Source: Haladaptatus salinisoli (GTDB taxonomy: Archaea; Halobacteriota; Halobacteria; Halobacteriales; Haladaptataceae). Taken from it: a stretch of 64,000 bases of DNA. Below, one piece after another: positions 1 to 9,432 of the stretch. Numbering within the stretch: position 1 is the first letter of the stretch; every line of letters starts with the position of its first letter. The position numbers were made by a program, and so were the translations under genes. The notes beneath the pieces are model-generated. The model saw only the letters and a program-made list of their open reading frames with translations. It was not told the DNA's origin and made no database searches. Location of the stretch: the NCBI RefSeq assembly GCF_020614375.1, contig NZ_CP085327.1, forward strand, positions 930,001 to 994,000. Reading direction: 5' to 3'.

Positions 1-45
1 TACATCAAGCGGAGCGCGCTCCGCGAGGCGAACTCGACCGCATAA
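1..45 (+). CDS. C-terminal end of an upstream gene (partial)
   Basis: Frame 1 is open from the window edge and ends in TAA at 43-45, giving 14 residues that finish in REANSTA. The stop lies about 65 bases before purK, with a TATA-like stretch between them, so it is probably the end of a separate co-oriented gene. Too little is present to name it. Confidence 0.35.
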   Translation, partial: YIKRSALREANSTA

Positions 46-72
46 ACGTGCATATTCTCCGTCGAGGTTGGC

Positions 73-81
73 AAATTTTAT
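73..81 (+). promoter_or_regulatory. TATA-type promoter of purK-purE
   Basis: AAATTTTAT lies about 30 bases before the purK ATG at 110. This is the spacing expected for a leaderless haloarchaeal transcript. Confidence 0.45.
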
Positions 82-109
82 GCACCCACAGCGATAACCG
101 ACGGACGAC

Positions 110-1309
110 ATGGTTACGGCTTCACCGCCAACGCTGGGCGTCGTCGGCGGCGGACAACTCGGTCGGATGCTGGCGGAGGCTGCCGCCCCGCTCGGCGTCG
201 AACTGGTCGTGGTCGACCCGACCCCCGACTGTCCGGCGTCGCCGGTCGTCCGCGACCAGATCGTGGGCGACTTCGACGACCCGGACGCGGTTCGAGAACT
301 CGCCGACCGCGCCGACGCGCTGACGTTCGAAATCGAACTCGCCGACCCCGACCTGCTCGACGCGGTCGCCGAGGAGTACGACGTGCCGGTTCACCCCGAC
401 CCCGACACGCTCCGGACGATACAGGACAAACTCGTCCAGAAGCGCGCGCTTCGGGAGCGAGGGATACCGGTGCCCGACTTCCGCCCCGTCGAGGACCGCG
501 ACGACCTGCTCGACGCGGGCGAGGCGTTCGGCTACCCGATGATGCTGAAAGCCCGCCGCGGCGGCTACGACGGGCGCGGAAACCTCCCCGTCGAGTCGCC
601 GGACGAGGCGGACGACGCGCTCGCGGAGATGTCGGGCGAACTGATGGTCGAGGAGTTCGTCCCCTTCGAGCGCGAACTCTCGGTCATCGCCGCCAAGGGC
701 GACGGCGAGGTGGCGACCTTCCCCGTCGGCGAGAACGTCCACGAGGACGAAATCCTCCGCGAAACGGTCGTTCCGGCGCGCACGTCCGAGCGGGTTCGGG
801 AGCGCGCGGAGGCGGTCGCGCGCGACGTGCTCTCGGCGCTGTCCGGGCGCGGCGTGTACGGTATCGAGTTGTTCGAGCGCGAGGACGGCGCGATTTCGGT
901 GAACGAGATAGCGCCCCGCCCCCACAACTCCGGCCACTACACCATCGAGGGGGCGCTGACCTCGCAGTTCGAACAGCACGTCCGCGGCGTCCTCGGCTAT
1001 CCGCTCGGCGCGACCGACCTCCGGTGTCCCGTCGCGATGTCGAACGTGCTCGGCGACGTGGCGGAACCCCGCCCGGCCGACTGCTCCGGGTTCGAAGCGG
1101 TTCTCGCCGCGCGCGGCGCGTCCTTCCACTGGTACGGCAAGCGCGAGGTGCGCCCCCTCCGGAAGATGGGACACGTCACCCTCGTCGGCGATTCGCTCGC
1201 GAGCGAATCGCCGACCGGGGGGTCGTCCGCCGAGTCCGATGCCGAACCGTCCGTCAGCGACCTGCTGGCCGAAGTACGCTCGCTCACCGACTCGCTCACC
1301 TTCCGATGA
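110..1309 (+). CDS. purK: 5-(carboxyamino)imidazole ribonucleotide synthase PurK
   Basis: PurK uses ATP and bicarbonate to carboxylate aminoimidazole ribonucleotide (AIR) to N5-CAIR in cytoplasmic de novo purine synthesis. The 399-residue product has the N-terminal GVVGGGQLGRML nucleotide-fold signature (residues 10-21), an ATP-grasp core, and the late NEIAPRPHNSGHYT block near residue 265 that is typical of PurK. Length fits the family. The last ~40 residues are an acidic, low-complexity linker that may be a haloadaptation. The stop codon overlaps the purE ATG (ATGA), so the two steps are cotranscribed and probably translationally coupled. Confidence 0.95.
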   Translation: MVTASPPTLGVVGGGQLGRMLAEAAAPLGVELVVVDPTPDCPASPVVRDQIVGDFDDPDAVRELADRADALTFEIELADPDLLDAVAEEYDVPVHPDPDTLRTIQDKLVQKRALRERGIPVPDFRPVEDRDDLLDAGEAFGYPMMLKARRGGYDGRGNLPVESPDEADDALAEMSGELMVEEFVPFERELSVIAAKGDGEVATFPVGENVHEDEILRETVVPARTSERVRERAEAVARDVLSALSGRGVYGIELFEREDGAISVNEIAPRPHNSGHYTIEGALTSQFEQHVRGVLGYPLGATDLRCPVAMSNVLGDVAEPRPADCSGFEAVLAARGASFHWYGKREVRPLRKMGHVTLVGDSLASESPTGGSSAESDAEPSVSDLLAEVRSLTDSLTFR

Positions 1310-1926
1310 CCACCCCTGACTCAGTAACGAGCCTCGTCGAACAGTTCGAAGCCGAAGCGGAGCGCGACCGCCCCCCCGAAGCGACGCCGGAAGTGGGTAT
1401 CGTCATGGGCAGCGACTCCGACCTCGACGTGATGTCGGGGGCGCACGACGCCCTCACGGAACTCGGCTTCGAGGAAGTGACCGACTACGACGACCCGCCG
1501 GAATCGCGGTTCACCTTCGAAACCTACGTCGTCTCGGCCCACCGCACCCCCGAACTGATGTACGCCTACGCGAGGACGGCGGAGGCCCGCGGGTTGGACG
1601 TCGTCATCGCCGGGGCGGGCGGAAAGTCGGCCGACCTGCCGAACATGACCGCCTCGCTCGCGTACCCCCTCCCGGTGGTCGGCGTTCCGGTGCAGGAGAA
1701 GTCCGTCTCGTCGGTCATCGGGATGCCGACGGGCGCGCCCATCGTCGCCGTGGACGCGGGCAAGTCGTTCAACGCCGCGCTCTCCGCGGTGCAGGTACTC
1801 GCCCGAGAGCACGACGAACTCCGGAAACGATTGGTTGCGTACCACGACGAGTTGCGAGAGAGCGTCGGAGAGGTGTCAAGAGATCTACACGAAACGGGGA
1901 CGCCGGCGTTCCGCGATCGGTCGTAG
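1306..1926 (+). CDS. purE: N5-CAIR mutase PurE (class I)
   Basis: PurE converts N5-CAIR, the PurK product, to CAIR. The start at 1306 overlaps the purK stop and gives 206 residues; longer readings upstream run inside purK. After about 30 acidic residues the core starts with GIVMGSDSDL (31-40), followed by the SAHRTPE block carrying the catalytic histidine, AGAGGKSADLPNM, and the PVVGVPV substrate-site region. SAHR together with a paired PurK indicates the class I mutase rather than the AIR-carboxylase form. Confidence 0.95.
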   Translation: MTTPDSVTSLVEQFEAEAERDRPPEATPEVGIVMGSDSDLDVMSGAHDALTELGFEEVTDYDDPPESRFTFETYVVSAHRTPELMYAYARTAEARGLDVVIAGAGGKSADLPNMTASLAYPLPVVGVPVQEKSVSSVIGMPTGAPIVAVDAGKSFNAALSAVQVLAREHDELRKRLVAYHDELRESVGEVSRDLHETGTPAFRDRS

Positions 1927-2064
1927 CGTATCCATCTTCTTTCTCCTCCGCCCTGACGGCCGTACCGTTCGTCGCGAGAAATGTTCCGTTACGGAAAAGA
2001 AAGCGTCAGTTGCCGCGAGACGGTCGGAAGAGCCGCTGACCGGCCCAAATCGCAAGAATCAACG

Positions 2065-2104
2065 CTTATAGGGGTGCGCTCACAAAACACCGCCTGCTAG
2101 GAGA
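2065..2104 (+). promoter_or_regulatory. Promoter and Shine-Dalgarno of the nuo operon
   Basis: CTTATA at 2065-2070 is a TATA-like element, and AGGAGA at 2099-2104 sits eight bases before the nuoA ATG. The operon therefore appears to have a short leader with a ribosome binding site rather than a leaderless start. Confidence 0.4.
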
Positions 2105-2112
2105 ATACCGGT

Positions 2113-2520
2113 ATGAATCCATGGGTAGCTATTGGCGCGCTCGCGCTGGTGGGGATCGCCATCCCGTTGAGTATGATGGCGATTTCGAGCCTCCTCAGGC
2201 CGAGCGTACCAGAACAAGGCAAATCCGCCACCTACGAGAGCGGTGAGGTCCCGACAGGGACGACGCGCATCCGGTTCAACATCCAGTACTACATGGTTGC
2301 GCTGCTGTTCGTCGTCTTCGACATCGAGACGGTTCTCATCTTCCCTTGGACCGTCATCTATCGAAACGCCATCGAAAGCGGTGTCGATCTGGCGACGATA
2401 CTCGTCCCAATGTTGGTCTTCATCGGCGTTCTCGCCGTCGGGCTCGCGTGGGCCTGGCGCAACGGTGCGGTGCGGTGGGTTCGCAGCCCCCGCGGAACAC
2501 AACGGAGTGCTGAACAATGA
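2113..2520 (+). CDS. nuoA: Complex I (NADH-quinone oxidoreductase-like) subunit A
   Basis: Small membrane subunit (135 residues) with three predicted helices. The family block around TRIRFNIQYYMVALLFVVFD, with its acidic FDIE continuation, is clear; it lies at the quinone-site junction of membrane and peripheral arms in known complex I. First gene of a 12-gene operon. The 3-prime end overlaps nuoB by four bases (ATGA). Confidence 0.93.
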   Translation: MNPWVAIGALALVGIAIPLSMMAISSLLRPSVPEQGKSATYESGEVPTGTTRIRFNIQYYMVALLFVVFDIETVLIFPWTVIYRNAIESGVDLATILVPMLVFIGVLAVGLAWAWRNGAVRWVRSPRGTQRSAEQ

Positions 2521-3218
2521 GCAACGAACCACGGGAGTTTATACAGGGTAGCACAGTCCCGCAGACGAAGACCCGTGAGGCGCGGAAAGGAGACGCCGAC
2601 AACCGTTTCAACTCGAAACTGCGGGAAGCGTTCGGCGCGTCGCCGTTCATCCTCACGAAATTCGACAAGTTCATGAACTGGGTGCGGGGGTCGTCGATGT
2701 TCATGCTCCAGTTCGGTATCGCCTGCTGCAGCATCGAGATGATGCACACCTACGCCGTCAAACACGACTTGGACCGCTTCGGCTCGGGTGTGCCGCGCGC
2801 GTCGCCGCGACAGGCCGACGTGATGATCGTGCCGGGCACCATCGTCTCGAAGTTCGCGCCCCGAATGAAGCGCGTCTACGACCAGATGCCCGAACCCAAG
2901 TTCGTCGTGAACATGGGGTCGTGCGCCATCAGCGGCGGCCCGTTCCAGGAAGGGTACAACGTCATCAAGGGCGCGGAGGAGGTCATCCCCATCGACATCC
3001 ACGTCCCCGGATGCCCGCCGCGCCCCGAGGCGCTCGTCTACGGCGTCGTGAAACTGCAAGAGCGCATCGCCAACGGCGAGAGCAGTCCGGTCGTCGTGAA
3101 GCCGTACGAACTGGAGCAGTTCAGCGACCTCGAACGCGACGAACTCGTCGAATCGCTCGCCGACCAGATCGACGAGGACTCCCTCGTCATGCGCTACAAC
3201 TGGGCTGATTCGCCATGA
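2517..3218 (+). CDS. nuoB: Complex I subunit B (N2 iron-sulfur protein)
   Basis: Peripheral subunit that ligates the terminal 4Fe-4S cluster N2, which hands electrons to quinone. Ligands are visible: tandem Cys70-Cys71 ([11 protein letters not shown]), Cys136 (GSCAISGG) and Cys166 (PGCPPRPE). The 233 residues include about 45 N-terminal residues of charged extension. It overlaps nuoA and nuoCD by four bases on each side. Confidence 0.96.
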   Translation: MSNEPREFIQGSTVPQTKTREARKGDADNRFNSKLREAFGASPFILTKFDKFMNWVRGSSMFMLQFGIACCSIEMMHTYAVKHDLDRFGSGVPRASPRQADVMIVPGTIVSKFAPRMKRVYDQMPEPKFVVNMGSCAISGGPFQEGYNVIKGAEEVIPIDIHVPGCPPRPEALVYGVVKLQERIANGESSPVVVKPYELEQFSDLERDELVESLADQIDEDSLVMRYNWADSP

Positions 3219-4876
3219 GTTCGCAGGAAGAAGTACCGTCGACGGTCGAGAGCGTCGACGGCGACGAACTCGCGGCGTTGCTCGGCGACCACGTCGTCGG
3301 ACGCGAGGAGCACCTGAACGCGCCGGGCTTCGTGATCCGGCCCGACGAGGTGCAGGACGCGCTCGCCCTCCTGCGCGACGAGGCCGGATTCGACCACCTC
3401 TCGATGGTGACCGCGCAGGACTACGAGGACCGCTACGAGACCATCTACCACCTGAAGAAGTACGACGACCCGACGCAGGAAGCGAGCGTCGTCGTGCCGA
3501 CGCCCACTGACGCGCCGAAGAGCCAGACGGCCGAACCCGTCTACGCCACCGCGAACTGGCAGGAGCGAGAGGCGTACGACCTCGTCGGCATCGAGTACGA
3601 CGGACACTCCGACCTGCGTCGCATCCTGCTGCCCGAGACGTGGCAGGGCCACCCGCTGTCCCGAAACTACGACCAGGACAGGCCCCAACTCGTCTCGTTC
3701 CAAGCGCACGAGAATCCGCTTCCGGGCGAGAGCCACCACGACGAGGACACGGACACGATGTTCCTCAACATCGGGCCGCACCACCCGGCCACGCACGGGG
3801 TGCTCCACCTCAAGACGACCCTCGACGGCGAGCAGGTGGCGGACGTCGACCCGGACATCGGCTACCTCCACCGCTGCGAGGAGCAGATGGCCCAGAACGG
3901 AACGTACCGACACCAGATAATGCCGTACCCCGACCGGTGGGACTACGCGTCGGCGGGCCTGCTCAACGAGTGGGCGTACGCGCGCGTGGCCGAGGACTTG
4001 AACGGTCTCGACGTGCCGGAGTACGCGCAGGTCATCCGGACGATGGGCGCGGAGCTGTGTCGCATCGCGTCGCACATGCTCGCGGTCGGAACGTTCGCGC
4101 TCGACATCTACGGCGACTTCACCGCCATCTTCATGTACGCGATGCGCGACCGGGAGGTCGTCCAGAACATCCTGGAGGACCTCACCGGCCAGCGCATGAT
4201 GTTCAACTACTTCCGCCTCGGCGGGGTCGTCTGGGACATTCCGGAGCCGCGCGAGGAGTTCTTCGAGAAGATCCGCGACTTCCTCGACGGGCTTCCGGAG
4301 GCGCTCGACGAGTACCACGACCTTGTCACGAGCAACGAGATATTCCAGATTCGAACCATCGACACCGGCATCCTCGAACCCGAGACCGCGAAGGAGTACG
4401 GCGCGACGGGGCCGGTCGCCCGCGGGTCGGGCATCGACTACGACCTGCGCCGCGACGACCCCTACGGCTACTACGACCAGCTCGACTGGAACGTCGTCAC
4501 CGAGGACGGCTGCGACAACTACTCGCGCTTCCTCGTCCGGATGCGCGAGGTCGAGGAGTCGGCGAAGATAATCGAACAGTGCGTCGAACTGCTCGAAGAC
4601 TGGCCGGAAGACGACCGCGAGATCCAGTCGAACGTCCCCCGGACGCTCAAGCCGGACGCGGACACCGAAGTGTACCGCGCGGTCGAAGCCGCGAAGGGCG
4701 AACTCGGCATCTACATCCGGAGCGACGGGACGGACAAGCCGGGACGGTTCAAGATACGCAGTCCGTGTTTCTGTAACCTCTCGGCGCTCGGCGAGATGTC
4801 CAGAGGGGAGTACATCCCCGACCTCGTCGCCACGCTCGGCAGTCTCGACGTGATTCTCGGGGAGGTCGACCGATGA
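3215..4876 (+). CDS. nuoCD: Fused complex I subunits C and D
   Basis: The first ~165 residues match the NuoC 30-kDa subunit (ERE-AYDLVGIEYDGH and RILLPETWQGHPL). From about residue 185 the protein is NuoD, the 49-kDa subunit descended from hydrogenase large subunits (NIGPHHPATHGVLH, GYLHRCEEQM, RTMGAELCRI). Together they form the quinone-binding part of the peripheral arm. The C-D fusion in one 553-residue chain also occurs in some bacteria. Four-base overlaps join it to nuoB and nuoH. Confidence 0.95.
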   Translation: MSSQEEVPSTVESVDGDELAALLGDHVVGREEHLNAPGFVIRPDEVQDALALLRDEAGFDHLSMVTAQDYEDRYETIYHLKKYDDPTQEASVVVPTPTDAPKSQTAEPVYATANWQEREAYDLVGIEYDGHSDLRRILLPETWQGHPLSRNYDQDRPQLVSFQAHENPLPGESHHDEDTDTMFLNIGPHHPATHGVLHLKTTLDGEQVADVDPDIGYLHRCEEQMAQNGTYRHQIMPYPDRWDYASAGLLNEWAYARVAEDLNGLDVPEYAQVIRTMGAELCRIASHMLAVGTFALDIYGDFTAIFMYAMRDREVVQNILEDLTGQRMMFNYFRLGGVVWDIPEPREEFFEKIRDFLDGLPEALDEYHDLVTSNEIFQIRTIDTGILEPETAKEYGATGPVARGSGIDYDLRRDDPYGYYDQLDWNVVTEDGCDNYSRFLVRMREVEESAKIIEQCVELLEDWPEDDREIQSNVPRTLKPDADTEVYRAVEAAKGELGIYIRSDGTDKPGRFKIRSPCFCNLSALGEMSRGEYIPDLVATLGSLDVILGEVDR

Positions 4877-5967
4877 ACTTCGTTCCGCTTCAAGGCGATA
4901 GTCCGGTGCTCCTCCCCGAGCAGATCGCCCGCGCGCTGGGCGGCCAGAACCCCAGCGCGCCGATAGAGCTGCTCTCGGCGCTCATCGCGGCGGCCGTCGT
5001 CGGCACTATCATGCTGACGATGACGGCGTTCGCGGGACCGTGGGCGAAGCGGAAGATCACCGCGGCGTTCACCGACCGCATCGCGGTCAACCGGGTCGGT
5101 CCGTTCGGCCTGCTCATCATCGTCGCGGACGCGGTTCGGCTGCTGTCGAAGGAGCTAATCATCCCGGATGGCGCGGACCGTCCCGCCTTCGACCTCGCGC
5201 CGCTCGTGATGGCGGGGTCGGCGCTTCTCGGCTTCGCGGTCATCCCGATGGGCTCCCTTTTCGGCATCAATCTGCAGCTCGCCGACCCCGAAACCGGGTT
5301 GGCGTACGTGTTCGCCGTGGCGTCCATCGCCACCCTCGGACTGACGATGGGCGGCTACGCGTCGAACAACAAGTACTCGCTTCTCGGCGCGCTCCGCGCC
5401 GTGGCGCAGAATATCGCCTACGAGATTCCGCTCGTCGTGACGGCGGCGTCCGTCGTCATCTTCGCGGGGTCGCTCCAGACGAGCCAGATCGTCGCACAGC
5501 AGCAACAGACGCTGGTGACCATCGCCGGCGTCAGCATTCCCGCGTGGTACGCGTTCGTCAATCCGTTCGCGTTCGTGCTGTTCATGGCGGCGAACCTCGC
5601 GGAGGTCGGACGCAACCCGTTCGACATCCCGGAAGCGCCGACGGAGATCGTCGCCGGGTACCAGACCGAGTACTCCAGCGTGTACTTCGTCCTCTTCTAC
5701 CTCGGCGAGTTCCTGCACATCTTCCTCGGCGGAGCCATCATCGCCACGGTCTTCCTCGGCGGGCCGGACGGTCCCGCCTCCGGCTCCATCGGCTTCGTCT
5801 GGTTCACCGTCAAAATCTGGGCGGTGTTCCTGTTCACGCAGTGGGCGCGCTCGGCGATTCCGCGCGTTCGCATCGACCAACTCATCGAGATCGGCTGGAA
5901 GGGCATGCTCGTGCTTTCGTTCGCGAACTTGGTCCTCACGGCCATCATCGTAGGGGTGATGCTATGA
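4873..5967 (+). CDS. nuoH: Complex I subunit H
   Basis: Membrane subunit of 364 residues with about eight helices that lines the quinone chamber. The signature NRVGPFGLLIIVADAVRLL, the acidic loop NPFDIPEAPTEIVAGY and the closing RVRIDQLIEIGWK are all present. The N terminus carries a longer hydrophilic segment than bacterial NuoH. Overlaps nuoI by four bases. Confidence 0.95.
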   Translation: MNFVPLQGDSPVLLPEQIARALGGQNPSAPIELLSALIAAAVVGTIMLTMTAFAGPWAKRKITAAFTDRIAVNRVGPFGLLIIVADAVRLLSKELIIPDGADRPAFDLAPLVMAGSALLGFAVIPMGSLFGINLQLADPETGLAYVFAVASIATLGLTMGGYASNNKYSLLGALRAVAQNIAYEIPLVVTAASVVIFAGSLQTSQIVAQQQQTLVTIAGVSIPAWYAFVNPFAFVLFMAANLAEVGRNPFDIPEAPTEIVAGYQTEYSSVYFVLFYLGEFLHIFLGGAIIATVFLGGPDGPASGSIGFVWFTVKIWAVFLFTQWARSAIPRVRIDQLIEIGWKGMLVLSFANLVLTAIIVGVML

Positions 5968-6425
5968 TCGGACTACTCAAAGGAATGGCAACGACGATGA
6001 AACACGCATTGGACGGGTCGACGTTCACGGTGGAGTATCCGGACGTCGCGCCCGAAGTGAGCCCGCGCTTCCGCGGCATCCACAAGTTCAGCCAGGAGCG
6101 CTGCATCTGGTGTCGCCAGTGCGAGAACGTCTGCCCGAACGACACCATCCAGATCGTGCAGGACGACCAGCGCAACGGCGAGCAGTACAACCTCCACGTC
6201 GGCCAGTGCATCTACTGCCGACTCTGCGAGGAGGTCTGTCCCGTCGACGCCATCCTCCTGACCCAGAACTTCGAGTTCACGGGCGATACGAAGGACGATC
6301 TGATCTACAACAAAGAACAGTTGAAGAACGTTCCGTGGTACAAAGACATCGACCCGCTGGAGTCGCGCGAACCCGACAGGGGCGCGTGGATCGGCGAGGG
6401 CGAGGGAGCGGTCGACTATCAGTGA
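5964..6425 (+). CDS. nuoI: Complex I subunit I (two 4Fe-4S ferredoxin-like)
   Basis: The ATG at 5964 overlaps the nuoH stop and gives 153 residues. Two complete cluster motifs are present: Cys47/50/53/57 (CIWCRQCENVCP) and Cys82/85/88/92 (CIYCRLCEEVCP). They carry the N6a/N6b clusters that relay electrons to NuoB. Since nuoEFG are absent here, this subunit is likely where an alternative donor (ferredoxin, F420H2-type module or other) must connect; that is inference. Confidence 0.95.
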   Translation: MIGLLKGMATTMKHALDGSTFTVEYPDVAPEVSPRFRGIHKFSQERCIWCRQCENVCPNDTIQIVQDDQRNGEQYNLHVGQCIYCRLCEEVCPVDAILLTQNFEFTGDTKDDLIYNKEQLKNVPWYKDIDPLESREPDRGAWIGEGEGAVDYQ

Positions 6426-6481
6426 ACACGCCCGTCTCGAAATGTTAAAAGGGCGTTTCTCCAAACCATAAGGTGACTGAA

Positions 6482-6748
6482 ATGGCATACGAGATGATCG
6501 CGTTCGGGCTGTTCGCCGCCATTACGGTGGCGAGTAGCTTGGGCGCTGTCCTGGTGCGGGACGTGTGGCATGCCGCGTTGCTGCTCGGCGTTTCGTTGCT
6601 GAGCTTCGCGGTGCACTACGTCATGTTGCAGGCGGAGTTCGTTGCGGCGATGCAGATCCTCGTCTACGTGGGCGGGGTTCTCATCCTGATAACGTTCGCC
6701 GTCATGCTCACACGTCGAGCAAGTACAGAGGAGGTGACCAACGTATGA
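6482..6748 (+). CDS. nuoJ1: Complex I subunit J, N-terminal half
   Basis: Eighty-eight residues with three helices, ending after the conserved AAMQILVYVGGVLILITFAVMLT segment that contains the pi-bulge helix of NuoJ. The ATG at 6482 was preferred over an in-frame GTG at 6473 because AGGTGA (6471-6476) is a well-placed Shine-Dalgarno for it. The second half of NuoJ is a separate gene that begins inside this stop codon (ATGA). Confidence 0.88.
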   Translation: MAYEMIAFGLFAAITVASSLGAVLVRDVWHAALLLGVSLLSFAVHYVMLQAEFVAAMQILVYVGGVLILITFAVMLTRRASTEEVTNV

Positions 6749-7098
6749 CGTCGCGGCCGCGGATGCGTGACCCGTCGAAGATGCTTCCCGGCATCGGCGC
6801 GCTCGCGCTGTTCGTCGTCCTCGCCGCGGTGTTCCTCGGCGCGTCGTTCGGCGCGCCGCAAGGCTTCCCGAACGGAGCCAACATCACGGCGAGCATCGGC
6901 TACGCGATGTTCAACATCTTCAACGTCGGCGGACAGAGCATCGTTCCGAGCGAGGGATTCCTCATCGCGTTCGAGATAATCGACCTCGTCCTCGTCGCCG
7001 CGCTGGCGGCGGCGGTGATGCTCGCCCGTCGCGAGGGCGTCGGCATCACGGAGTCGATCCGAACCGACGGCGGAAGAGACGAGGGAGGTGACGAGTGA
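6745..7098 (+). CDS. nuoJ2: Complex I subunit J, C-terminal half
   Basis: This 117-residue protein supplies the last two helices of NuoJ: one near residues 15-33, and one (LIAFEIIDLVLVAALAAAVM) near residues 73-92 that matches the FEI.. end of NuoJ. A GGAGGTGA ribosome site at 6730-6737 precedes the ATG at 6745. Split NuoJ is a known haloarchaeal arrangement, so this is a stable gene split rather than a frameshift. Confidence 0.85.
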   Translation: MTSRPRMRDPSKMLPGIGALALFVVLAAVFLGASFGAPQGFPNGANITASIGYAMFNIFNVGGQSIVPSEGFLIAFEIIDLVLVAALAAAVMLARREGVGITESIRTDGGRDEGGDE

Positions 7099-7403
7099 TG
7101 GCGGTGCCGGTCCAGTACTACCTACTGCTCTCGGCGGCCGTGTTCTGCACGGGGCTGTTCGGCATCCTCACCCGGAAGAACGCGCTGATGTTCCTCATCA
7201 GCGTCGAGTTGATGCTGAACGCCGCGAACATCAACCTCGTCGCGTTCTCCCACTACCACGGCAACCTGACCGGCCAGACCTTCAGCCTGTTCACGCTGGC
7301 GCTGGCCGCCGCGGAGGTCGCGGTGGGTATCGGCATCATCCTCGTGTTGTATCGCAACTTCAACGACGTGGACGTGACCCAAGCGACGACAATGAGGTGG
7401 TAA
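7098..7403 (+). CDS. nuoK: Complex I subunit K
   Basis: Three-helix subunit of about 101 residues related to MrpC. Family marks are FGILTRKNALMFLISVELMLNAANIN, with the conserved membrane glutamate, and AAAEVAVGIGIIL, with the second one. The ATG at 7098 shares a base with the nuoJ2 stop; a GTG one codon earlier is the alternative. Confidence 0.94.
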   Translation: MAVPVQYYLLLSAAVFCTGLFGILTRKNALMFLISVELMLNAANINLVAFSHYHGNLTGQTFSLFTLALAAAEVAVGIGIILVLYRNFNDVDVTQATTMRW

Positions 7404-7404
7404 G

Positions 7405-9432
7405 ATGGCGGCAACAGCATTCGAACTGGCACCGGTTATCGCACTCCTGCCGTTCGTATCGTTCCTGATCGCGCTGTTCGGCGGCGAGTTCGCCCGCAAG
7501 ATGCTGCCGAAGGGCGGCGCGCTGCCGGGCATCGCCGCCACGGGCGGTTCGCTCCTCCTGTCGCTGTGGGTGCTGCTCACGGTGGCCGGCGGACGGAGCT
7601 ACCATCAGACCATCGTGTGGGTGAACGGGCTCGAAACGTTCGACCTGCACTTCGGCATCTTCCTCGACCCGCTGTCGGCGATGATGCTCGTCATCGTCTC
7701 GCTGATCGCGTTCCTCGTCCACATCTTCAGCCTCGGCTACATGAACGACGAGGGCGAAACCGGCCTGCCGCGCTACTACGCCGGTCTCGGCCTGTTCACC
7801 TTCAGCATGCTCTCGTTCGTCTTCTCGGACAACCTGCTGATGGCGTTCATGTTCTTCGAACTCGTGGGGCTGTGTTCGTACCTGCTCATCGGGTTCTGGT
7901 TCCGCAACCCCGGCCCGGCGAGCGCCGCGAAGAAGGCGTTCCTCGTCACCCGCTTCGGTGACTACTTCTTCCTCATCGGCGTGGTGGCGGTGCTCGCCAC
8001 GTTCGGGACGGCGCAGTTCGCGGGCGACCACTCGTTCGCGCACGTGGCCGAGCAGGCGCTCGCCGAGGGCGGCGCCGGCGACGTCACCACGTTCTTCGGC
8101 CTCGGGCCGCGGGCGTGGTTCTCCGTCATCGGCCTGCTCGTGCTGGGCGGCGTGGTCGGCAAATCCGCGCAGTTCCCGCTCCACACGTGGCTGCCGGACG
8201 CGATGGAAGGTCCGACGCCCGTCTCCGCGCTCATCCACGCGGCGACGATGGTCGCGGCGGGCGTCTACCTCGTCGCGCGGATGTACGGCTTCTACGCCCT
8301 GCTTCCGCAGGTGCTCGCCATCATCGCGTTCATCGGCGGATTCACCGCGCTGTTCGCGGCGACGATGGGCGTCGTCAAGCGGGAGATAAAGCAGGTGCTC
8401 GCGTACTCCACCATCTCGCAGTACGGCTACATGATGCTCGGACTGGGCGCGGGCGGCTACGTCGCGGCGACCTTCCACCTGATGACCCACGCCTTCTTCA
8501 AGGCGCTCCTGTTCCTCGGAGCGGGGTCGGTCATCATCGCCATGCACCACAACGAGAACATGTGGGACATGGGCGGTCTCAGGGAGAAGATGCCGGTCAC
8601 CTACTGGACGTTCCTCTCCGGGTCGCTCGCGCTCGCGGGCATCGTTCCGTTCTCTGGCTTCTGGTCGAAAGACGAGGTGCTCTACGAGGCGCTCGTCCAC
8701 GGAATCGGGAACCCGGTCCTGCTCGCGGCGTACGCGATGGGACTGCTCGCGGTGTTCTTCACCGGCTTCTACACGTTCCGGATGGTCTTTTTGACCTTCC
8801 ACGGCGAACCGCGCACCGACACGGCGCGCGACCCGCACGGCGTCGGCTGGAACGTCAAGTTCCCGCTCGTCGTGCTCGGCATCCTTGCGGCGACGGCCGG
8901 TCTCGTCAACATGACGCCGGTCGCGCAGCTGACTGACGCGCACATCGAGTTCCTCCACTCGTGGCTCAACGGTCCGGTCGAGGCGACCGGCGCGCACCAC
9001 TACGAGGAACTCGTCTCCCAGTTCGCCTACGGCGAACCGGCGGACGTCTCGGCGCTGATTCCCGGCGCGGTGTCGCTCGCCCTCGCCCTCGCGGGCATGG
9101 GGCTCGCGTGGACGCTCTACAACGTCCCCGAACCCGTCGAGCACACCGACAAATTGGGCGGCGCGAAGACGGTCCTGTTCAACAACTACTACCAGGACGA
9201 GTATCAGGTCTGGCTGGCGAGCGGCCTCACGCTCCCGCTCGCGCGAGCGGCGGACAAGTTCGACGCGGGCATCATCGACGGCGTGGTCAACGGCGTCTCC
9301 AGCGTGAGCCTGTTCGGCGGCAGCCGCGTGAAACGGATTCAGAGCGGCGTCGTGACGAACTACGCGCTCATGCTGGTGCTCGGGTTCGTCGTCCTGCTGC
9401 TCGTCGTCGGCTTCACGGGAGGTTGGTTCTAG
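7405..9432 (+). CDS. nuoL: Complex I subunit L (antiporter-like proton pump)
   Basis: 675 residues, polytopic. Typical blocks are DPLSAMMLVIVSL, FFELVGLCSYLLIGFW, the HTWLPDAMEGPTPVSALIHAATMV core with key lysine and histidines, and YSTISQYGYMM. The C terminus contains the long amphipathic lateral helix and a final membrane anchor (around LVLGFVVLLLVVGF). Starts two bases after nuoK. Confidence 0.96.
   Translation: MAATAFELAPVIALLPFVSFLIALFGGEFARKMLPKGGALPGIAATGGSLLLSLWVLLTVAGGRSYHQTIVWVNGLETFDLHFGIFLDPLSAMMLVIVSLIAFLVHIFSLGYMNDEGETGLPRYYAGLGLFTFSMLSFVFSDNLLMAFMFFELVGLCSYLLIGFWFRNPGPASAAKKAFLVTRFGDYFFLIGVVAVLATFGTAQFAGDHSFAHVAEQALAEGGAGDVTTFFGLGPRAWFSVIGLLVLGGVVGKSAQFPLHTWLPDAMEGPTPVSALIHAATMVAAGVYLVARMYGFYALLPQVLAIIAFIGGFTALFAATMGVVKREIKQVLAYSTISQYGYMMLGLGAGGYVAATFHLMTHAFFKALLFLGAGSVIIAMHHNENMWDMGGLREKMPVTYWTFLSGSLALAGIVPFSGFWSKDEVLYEALVHGIGNPVLLAAYAMGLLAVFFTGFYTFRMVFLTFHGEPRTDTARDPHGVGWNVKFPLVVLGILAATAGLVNMTPVAQLTDAHIEFLHSWLNGPVEATGAHHYEELVSQFAYGEPADVSALIPGAVSLALALAGMGLAWTLYNVPEPVEHTDKLGGAKTVLFNNYYQDEYQVWLASGLTLPLARAADKFDAGIIDGVVNGVSSVSLFGGSRVKRIQSGVVTNYALMLVLGFVVLLLVVGFTGGWF

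Noticed and set aside
7360..9144. 594-codon open frame on the minus strand across nuoK-nuoL
   Set aside because: It is rich in Arg, Glu and His with no protein-like motifs and lies opposite a certain nuoL. High GC creates long antisense frames here.
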